Shown here: positions 21,001-27,500 of the stretch, piece by piece
Layout of the letters: every line of letters begins with the position of its first letter
How positions within the stretch are numbered: the first letter of the stretch is position 1
Assembly (NCBI RefSeq): GCF_964340395.1
Contig: NC_135562.1
Coordinates: forward strand, 3,177,634-3,205,133
DNA length: 27,500 nucleotides
Reading direction: 5' to 3'
Source: Glandiceps talaboti
Lineage: Eukaryota; Hemichordata; Enteropneusta; Spengelidae
The notes under the pieces: model-generated
Seen by the model: only the letters and a program-made list of their open reading frames with translations
Database searches by the model: none
What the model was told of the DNA's origin: nothing
Position numbers and translations under genes: made by a program

Positions 21001-23187
21001 GTACAAAGACATGACAGACGCAGACAGACAGACAAACTCAGAATATCGTAATTAGCGACCACGTGGCCTCTTGACGCGAAGTCACATTCTCTGGAGGAAA
21101 CAAATACCCAACTATGATTAGATATCTAGAAGATTGTGTCCAGAATACAAAGTCAACTACTCCACGTACAGTGAAGTTAGAGTAATCGGATATTACTCTA
21201 ACATTCGTTGATATTATCAGTGTTTGCTATTTTTAAGCTTTGGAAACAATCTTTGATGCATGTACAGATTAGAAGGATAATCATATTAAATGTACTTGTA
21301 ATATGAGATAATGCACCGTAGACCACAATCACTATCTTGTAAGTATTCCCAATGTCCCTTCTCTCAAATCAGACGTAAGATGGTAAACGGTTGTAAAGAT
21401 ATCGTTTAACGGTATGTATACCAAGTACATATAGTCACAGACAAGTTTCTTACTTATCTGTGATATAGTACATGCATTGGGATATCATACTGAGTAGCCA
21501 CACTTCTTGTATGTCAGTTTGAATATACTGTTATCCAAGTACCAACTACAACGCACAGTTTCTTAAAATTCTGTTCACACATTCAGTAGTGTCTACGAAT
21601 TTGTATGGATACCATACCAAAACATCATTCACAAGATGTCGTGTATCGTTGATCATAGTAATTATAACCTCAGGAGCACTCTAAGAAATGACCATTTACA
21701 CCTTTTATATGCAAAGAGAAGCAACAGTACTCACAGCTCCATATATACTTAGCTAGTCATCTTGGGGTTCAGATATACATTTGTTGAAAATTATCCCTTT
21801 TTGCAATTGGGCCTAAGGCTTATTTTTAAAAGTTGCTGTGTGACGTAAAACGGCGTAAATAAAACCACAAGTTGCTAGATAGATAATGTCGCCATTCGAG
21901 TCACAAATGTTTGAATGATAAACAAATGGAAATCTGAAACTATATGTATTCTACGATTTGGTCCACAGACATCATCGCCAATAACTGTTCTTTAGAGTGT
22001 TATATTATACTGAACCATGACATTTTACGACAAAGTCCTGGCAGACACGGAAATTAAATACTTCACAAGCACAAACATTCAGACCGAATTAATCATATAA
22101 AACACAAGAGTAGCTATCGAAGCAACGATGAAGAGTTTAATTCGTTACCATGGTTACATGTTACACACATTTTTTTCGTGATGGTTACCGTTTGATCTTT
22201 ACCCTAAAATCTTATATTGCACTAAATTGTTGTTAGCGAACTACCGTTGTGATTTTCCATTCCATGTCCTTGACTATTTTCGACATGACAGGTCATGGCT
22301 TGTCTACGTCAATATTGGGTTATCGTAGTAATTACAATTCTGTCAGGGTAGAACACTCAGTGAACCAGCACAGGTATTAAATGTGTAGGCTTTGATCGAG
22401 TGGATAGCTAATTAACTATACACCTGACGAAAATAATCTTAAATTCCATGTGTTGCTTTTCCTCATTGTCGTTAATTTGTTTACGTTGAAAAATACAGAA
22501 AACGTTTCAATCCTTCTTACAGCGCATAAAAAGGAGAGTCCGTCAGAAGTTAAGAATGTGTGTAAAATATACATATAATGACCATGTTGTGTTAATGGAT
22601 AGACACTTAATTACTACTAATATACACTAGGATGATACTTATGGGGGAACTGTATATTAGTATATGATCTTTAATTTTAACAAACTACCTCAACCCTCCC
22701 ACCTATCTAAATTAGTCTACAGTCCAGTCGTGTTGGCATATTTGGTTCTCGCATTTCCCCTATCCGCCTGGCTTTTCGCTAACGGTCTTTTACTTATTAA
22801 TGAAGTTTCGGGCGCACATTCTTATTGTATTTTTAATTTTCCCGCTGCGAGATGACGTCAATTCGTCGCCACATGATTAAACCTAGTATTGGTCTAGGAT
22901 ATTTTTCATGATAGGAATAGACGTGGGGTTGAACATCGCTGAGGGAAATCGTAATCTAATTTTACGTTACAATACACTGCCGTTAACAAAATGATAGGCT
23001 GGTAGGGGAGGTCAAAGGTCACATGACTAAATCTTAGGGCTACCCAAGTAGCTGGATATTATCTCAATATACTAGCAGACACATGGTGGTGTTTTGTGTA
23101 CAAGTCTGACCCCGACTTTTGTTGTAATCTGGATATAAACCTAAATCAAACTTAAAACAGAGATGTGAAAATATCTTTTCATGGGTT
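18091..23187. other. gene-free spacer with scattered regulatory-type motifs
   Basis: No gene supported; frames at 19017-19295, 20010-20294 and 22664-22855 have no recognisable content. Motifs noted: 12-bp palindrome TGTCACGTGACA at 19248-19259; 8-bp inverted repeat AACCTGGT/ACCAGGTT at 19442-19471; CAGAGGGCGCT at 19586-19596; a bulged hairpin at 21425-21471; RFX-type X-box at 22144-22157; TGACGTCA at 22853-22860; and perfect DR1 at 23009-23021. Confidence 0.5.
23009..23021 (+). promoter_or_regulatory. perfect DR1 nuclear-receptor-type element, second copy
   Basis: AGGTCA-A-AGGTCA, preceded by CTGGTAGGGG. The 8067 copy is preceded by CTGGTAGTGAG, so the two may belong to one dispersed repeat. 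It is followed by CATGAC. Confidence 0.5.
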
Positions 23188-23579
23188 TTAAAGTGGCCAT
23201 AAGCATGAGGATTGGGTATTTATTTTTGGAATTTTAATTTATATAACAATTTTATTATGCTGTTCTACACCTTGAAATATCAATGTGAAAGAACTCAGCC
23301 CAAGTCTGTATCTGTAACTTAATACTGTAACATTATTACAAAAAAGTTAACAGATATGTAAAAAAAAAGAAAAAAGAAAAGAAAGAAAGGTCGTCCTTGT
23401 ACGTATAATAACAAATAAACTCACATTTATCAATCTTTTGCAATTTATTGAGTTACAAACAATGATTTGGCAAGAGTTGTTTCACGTTGATTTTTTCAAA
23501 TAGGAAGCCATGATAAAATTGTTTTATAAATTAAAAATCCAAAATAAAGACCCAATCTTCATCCATATGGCCACCTTAA
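23188..23579. mobile_element. 384-bp inverted-repeat (foldback) element with TTAA flanks, piggyBac-type MITE architecture
   Basis: The left arm 23192-~23325 and right arm ~23446-23575 are reverse complements over about 130 bp. The outer ~68 bp are roughly 87% identical by eye with one gap; the inner part is weaker. Both ends read RGTGGCCATA. The sequence immediately outside is TTAA on both sides (23188-23191 and 23576-23579), the target site used by piggyBac-superfamily transposons. The centre (~23326-23445) is AT-rich with an A/G tract and has no coding capacity, so this is a non-autonomous element. The superfamily assignment rests on the TTAA only. Confidence 0.85.
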
Positions 23580-24332
23580 TGTATTATGTGGATATTTTTC
23601 TCTAAACATACTGCTAATAAATTAAGGCTTTGAATTAGATTTGTTTTTTTTCTAAATGACAGAAAATATGAATCATGACGTTATTAGAATACATAGAATC
23701 CGACCGACTTGTTAACCTTTATTTTGCCTCAGTAATTGCTTCAATTCTAAGGCATCAACCTGTACACCATTTCGCTTTTCCATTATTGATAATATACGTC
23801 GAAAGCTGCAATTAATGACTCGGATTATCATGACTGTAGTGTGATAAATGAACAGAGTGGGTGACCTCTGACATGCTACATTCTGTTACTCTTTTCGATT
23901 TATCGCTCTAAATGTGTCTCATTGGTACTCAGCTGACGATTGAGCACCTGGAAATGACAATTACACGTCATCTGTTACTGTAAACATACAGATCACATCG
24001 AATGTGATAAGACATGTAAGCTCGTTGTGCGCATGCCCGAATACAACTCGATTTATTTACAGAGTGAGATGAGAAATCACTTACTAACAACCAGTGCCGG
24101 AGAACAGTATCCGGTTCTTTAAGTGTCAAATAATCGTCTAGTCATACATGAATGTCTACTGAATGATGCTGTGCTTAATTAATGAAGATAGACGCTAAAC
24201 TCATTTCCTTCCACGATTAATCTACACGTCAAATTACTAATTCAAATTTACATATTTGCTAAACCCTATGCTGTGTTATAAACGTATTACACTGCTTTGT
24301 TTTTGTAATATGATTGATGTGAATTGGAATTT
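23580..24332. other. spacer, no gene seen
   Basis: AT-rich; a TGACCTCTGACA DR1-like motif near 23870 and TGCGCATGCCC near 24028 are the only things noticed. Confidence 0.55.
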
Positions 24333-24451
24333 CATACATACATACATACATACATACATACATACATACATACATACATACATACATACATACATACATA
24401 CATACATACATACATACATACATACATACATACATACATACATACATACTT

Positions 24452-24504
<53 letters not shown>
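24333..24504. repeat. compound microsatellite (CATA)29 then (GACA)n
   Basis: CATA run 24333-24449, junction TTAC, then GACA run from about 24452 to 24504. Frames here read HTYI and RQTD periods. It is the reverse-complement arrangement of the 26515 array. Confidence 0.98.
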
Positions 24505-25687
24505 TGGGCTGGTATGGAAAAATTCACAGACACTGATGAAAACAAATGAAGTCATCATTAGCCAGCAGGTATTGATTTTAATCTGTATACCCATGCCCCA
24601 AAGGTGTTCCTATAAATGACAATTCAAATCACCATTGCTGAGTTTAAAATGCAAATTACTGATATCTTTCTGAGAATGGTTGGTGCATATTTACACACTG
24701 TAGTAATATTAATTTCAATATGAGTACACAGAGATTACTTTTACAATGATAATGACACAAATTAATGATAATGACACAACCTGTTATCATATAAATGACG
24801 CTAATGTAGATGGTAACTGTATTATATTATACAGACTGAACTCATAGTAATAAATTTACATTCATTCATATAACGCCATGTCCCAAGGCTTTAATATCGA
24901 TTTTCTGTATATCCGCTATTATCAATTAATTTATCACATTTGTTTACTTTCTGATGTGTATTGAGGTTGGCATTATCGTACATTCTTTTGCCTTTCAATT
25001 TGTTTATGAATTTCGATACTGTACAAAAGAATCACCATCGTCCCTCAATTACACTTTTATTTTACACTTCTAAGCAAGACTAACTAATATTGTCATAGTT
25101 TGGTTATTAACATTACACTTTTCTAGTGTTTTAAAATATGTGTGGTAAACTACAGACAAGGAGGAAACTTGTCTGTTAGTAAAAAAAAAAGACTCTGTGA
25201 TGCAAATATTGTATTCGACCTCCGGAGATACGGTTGTATTTTAATACACTGTGTACACACCTGGTCATACAGTTTTTTACAATCTAATATTCGTGTTCGG
25301 AGATGACTCATAGTACTTGGAGATGAAGTCTGACAAAACGTATTTGCATCTCCTTATACCGATCCCCTTTCACTGTTCCTATGAAATTTACATGAACAGT
25401 ACAATCGTCAAACCTAACGCAGTTGGAAAACATTATATGTATTCCGAGTCTATGGACTTTAATTTGCCTAATAGTATATAGTTTCATTGGATTCACTCCC
25501 AGTAAAAGATATTTTAAAAAATACACACATATTGAATAGGAATCAGGGCGACGCCTTATTTTACAAATCGAAGTGTCAAACACGATCAGGACGGTCGCTT
25601 TGTATCATATTTTGAACCTAAATAGCCCACAGTGTTATAACACGACGGTATCCATAGTAAGCAAAATATGAAACATTGGAAACCTAC
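24505..25687. other. spacer, no gene seen
   Basis: Contains a two-copy 19-bp direct repeat AATGATAATGACACAA at 24745-24782. The 91-codon minus-strand frame at 25308-25583 has no recognisable domain. Confidence 0.55.
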
Positions 25688-25811
25688 CTGCATGGGGCTA
25701 TACAATTCGGCACCGGCTTGCTTCGCAGTCAGCTGAAGGCACTGCAGGACGAGTCCTGATTATAATAATGTGATGGGATGTCTGCTATAAAGCAGACGTG
25801 GGCAATTTGGA
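25688..25811 (-). other. GC-rich hairpin cluster / candidate exon or structured repeat
   Basis: Markedly more GC-rich than its surroundings. In order on the plus strand it carries GCAGT...ACTGC, CAGGAC-GA-GTCCTG, and an 8-bp stem ATGTCTGC/GCAGACGT around TATAAA (25780-25801). On the minus strand a strong donor ATGCAG|GTAGGT lies at 25688/25687. From an acceptor-like ATCAG ending at 25756 one frame is open, coding LVLQCLQLTAKQAGAELYSP and MQ. It could be a real exon or part of an interspersed repeat; I cannot tell which. Confidence 0.35.
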
Positions 25812-26514
25812 TTATTAAGTATGTCACGTGACATTTAATCGGCATAGTAAATTACATGATTCAGTCAATGACGGCGAATGTTAAACCACCATGCTCCCTC
25901 AGTGTATATATCTCACACTGTATTTTAACACAGCAAGCCGCTGCCATGAAGATTCGATACTTTTATATAGATTAATCGATAACGATATCCCTCCATTGAA
26001 GGTATAAATTTCGCGCTTCGTCACCGTGGCGTTGACCTCCAACTTAATTGTTCTCTATCTAATGTCTCGACATTTCAATACTTAGTTACTATGGTAACGT
26101 GTCTATCTGTAATTGATACATCATCCTACGGACCTATACCGTTTCTTAAAACTCATATTTTAGTACTTGTCTGATCCGGCTTTATTGTTTGCAATGTTTG
26201 CTAATCACCTGTATACATCCTGGAAGGGGGACATTGTGTTTTCAAAGTGTTACGCTACAATGCCCATGTTATATCTGAATAACAATGCATGTATTGTGAA
26301 AAGGTCAGGCAATCAAATATTGAGTAAAGTTATTTACAAATTGCATATGGAACTATATAAAATTTTAACAAGAACAGTTACAGAATACCTAATCTGTTTA
26401 CATTTACACGATGTACGTCATATTTTAGCACTAGGTGTACTTAGAGAGTGAAAACAATTAATGATTGAGGTATATGCGTGTAACGTTTTTACACAATTGG
26501 AAATGTGTGTACAC
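25812..26514. other. spacer with regulatory-type motifs
   Basis: A 14-bp perfect palindrome ATGTCACGTGACAT at 25821-25834, a TATATAT stretch at ~25904, a CpG-richer patch at ~26010-26035, and an RFX X-box-like GTTACTATGGTAAC at 26085-26098. The 94-codon frame at 26167-26451 has no recognised domain. This interval could hold a promoter, but no transcript is identified. Confidence 0.4.
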
Positions 26515-26552
<38 letters not shown>

Positions 26553-26712
26553 ATGTATGTATGTATGTATGTATGTATGTATGTATGTCTGTCTGTCTGT
26601 CTGTATGTATGTATGTATGTATGTATGTATGTATGTATGTATGTATGTCTGTCTGTATGTATGTATGTATGTATGTATGTATGTATGTATGTATGTATGT
26701 ATGTATGTATGT
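26515..26712. repeat. compound microsatellite alternating (GTCT)n and (ATGT)n
   Basis: GTCT run 26515-26552, ATGT to 26588, CTGT to 26604, ATGT to 26648, CTGT to 26656, ATGT to 26712. The alternation suggests a point change T/C spread by slippage. Frames read MYVC or LSVC periods on the plus strand. Confidence 0.98.
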
Positions 26713-26729
26713 ATATGTTTATTGTCTCA

Positions 26730-26876
26730 GTCTGACTGTTTTTCTGTATCAATCTGTATCTTTCTGTCTCTGTCTCTGTCTCTTTCTCTCTGTCTCTAGA
26801 TTTGTCTGTCTGTCTGTCTCTGTCTGTCCGTCTGTCTGTCTGTCTGTCTCTCCCTCTCTCCTTCTCTCTCTCCAAC
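26730..26876. repeat. imperfect pyrimidine-rich CTGT/CTCT tract
   Basis: Low-complexity tail of the preceding microsatellite made of TCTG and TCTC units, strongly strand-asymmetric (almost no A on the plus strand). Confidence 0.93.
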
Positions 26877-26936
26877 ATATATTCATTTGTAAGTTAGACT
26901 TTTTTGCCCTGAAAATACCCCGCGATCAAGGTTTTT

Positions 26937-26954
26937 CGGCCATTAGGGGGCGCT
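26937..26954 (+). promoter_or_regulatory. strong CTCF-type motif match
   Basis: CGGCCATTAGGGGGCGCT matches 17 of 18 positions of the bilaterian CTCF core consensus YGRCCASYAGRKGGCRSY. CTCF is conserved in most bilaterians and would mark an insulator or loop anchor. A weaker AGAGGGCG core lies ~50 bp downstream near 27004. Occupancy is unknown. Confidence 0.5.
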
Positions 26955-27218
26955 CTTCTATTCGCGTAAGTCAGAACTAATAAAACTCGTTGCCAAATGC
27001 TCAGAGGGCGTACTTAGTATGGATTGTAATAGATGAATTATTGTAAAGTTTACGTTAGGATTGGACACAACAGTATCTTGTCATAATAATTTTCCAGACG
27101 TAATTGTCAATCACCTTTCCAAAACATCCACAAGAAACCCTTAATCAATGTCAAGGAAAACGACTAATTGATCAAACTTTACTAGAATTGTGAAAACAGA
27201 TTAAAATTAAATACTTAC

Positions 27219-27236
27219 CTGATAAAATTCTGAGAC
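27219..27236 (-). CDS. candidate 18-nt microexon
   Basis: Read on the minus strand: a pyrimidine-rich stretch ending TTTCCAG at 27237, then 18 bases, then CAG|GTAAGTATT, a near-perfect donor at 27219/27218. The 18 bases are open in all three phases (VSEFYQ in phase 0). A gene entering from the right of the window on the minus strand would explain it. Alternatively the donor belongs to a longer, possibly untranslated first exon extending to the right, with the acceptor fortuitous. No neighbouring exon of the same gene is recognised. Confidence 0.3.
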
Positions 27237-27500
27237 CTGGAAATGGTAGAAACAACAATATCTCGTATTACTAGTGAAACGTGAGAGTGCATCAAGTCAT
27301 GATCTACATAAGCAATTGCAAGATTCTTCATTGAACCCTGACAACAAACATACTATTAAGCGTAGCTATTACGCCATAGGCACTGTATGATAAATGACAA
27401 TTGATTTATTTCCCATTTAGAAATATCTGCACACATAGCAGAAGTAAATAGTTACTAGTAAGATAATGCAATGAAAGCCTGAACTAGCATGCATACACTC
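27237..27500. other. window end, no gene seen
   Basis: Unique AT-rich sequence; would be intron or upstream exon of the minus-strand candidate above. Confidence 0.45.

Noticed and set aside
26167-26451. 94-codon plus-strand frame
   Set aside because: Length is within chance for AT-rich DNA and the peptide shows nothing recognisable.

Overview
This looks like a piece of a bilaterian animal nuclear genome, most likely a marine invertebrate. The reasons are an uninterrupted rhodopsin-class GPCR reading frame, a spliced gene with GT-AG introns and large introns, long AT-rich non-coding stretches, many tetranucleotide microsatellites and minisatellites, and a TTAA-flanked foldback element. I cannot name the species from sequence alone, and nothing bacterial (operons, Shine-Dalgarno sites, CRISPR) is present.

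Layout. 1-44 is the end of an (ATGT)n microsatellite. 377-1384 (+) is a complete single-exon class A GPCR of 335 aa, possibly with a spliced 5' UTR. 1385-9833 is non-coding, with a candidate poly(A) signal at 2647, a (CCAT)n/(ATAC)n compound microsatellite at 4098-4288, a (TG)n tract at 4850, a 22-bp triplication at 7187, a 91-bp tandem duplication full of palindromes at 7826-8006, and a 43-bp hairpin-forming tandem array at 8712-8969.

9834-14311 (-) holds a gene that only appears when splice sites are read by eye. Exon 1 (14311-14242) encodes a signal peptide, exon 2 (12347-12264) a short charged stalk, and exon 3 (10477-9834) a transmembrane helix, a very acidic cytoplasmic tail and a PPSY motif. 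Both introns are phase 1, and together the exons make a predicted 265-aa type I membrane protein. Intron 2 carries a ~1.1-kb, ~35-unit minisatellite (10537-11667). Its 32-33 bp unit contains a CACGTG E-box and a second palindrome, so the intron is a dense array of potential bHLH sites.

14312-27500 has no gene I can support. It contains two degenerate tandem arrays (~14377-14760 and 17812-18090), a 384-bp inverted-repeat element with TTAA flanks (23192-23575, piggyBac-type MITE architecture), two compound microsatellites in opposite orientation (24333-24504 and 26515-26712), a GC-rich hairpin cluster with a strong minus-strand splice donor (25688-25811), a close CTCF-type motif match (26937-26954), and an 18-nt candidate microexon on the minus strand (27219-27236).

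The two genes show no sign of working together. Both products are membrane proteins: a receptor, and a receptor- or adaptor-like protein of unknown role.
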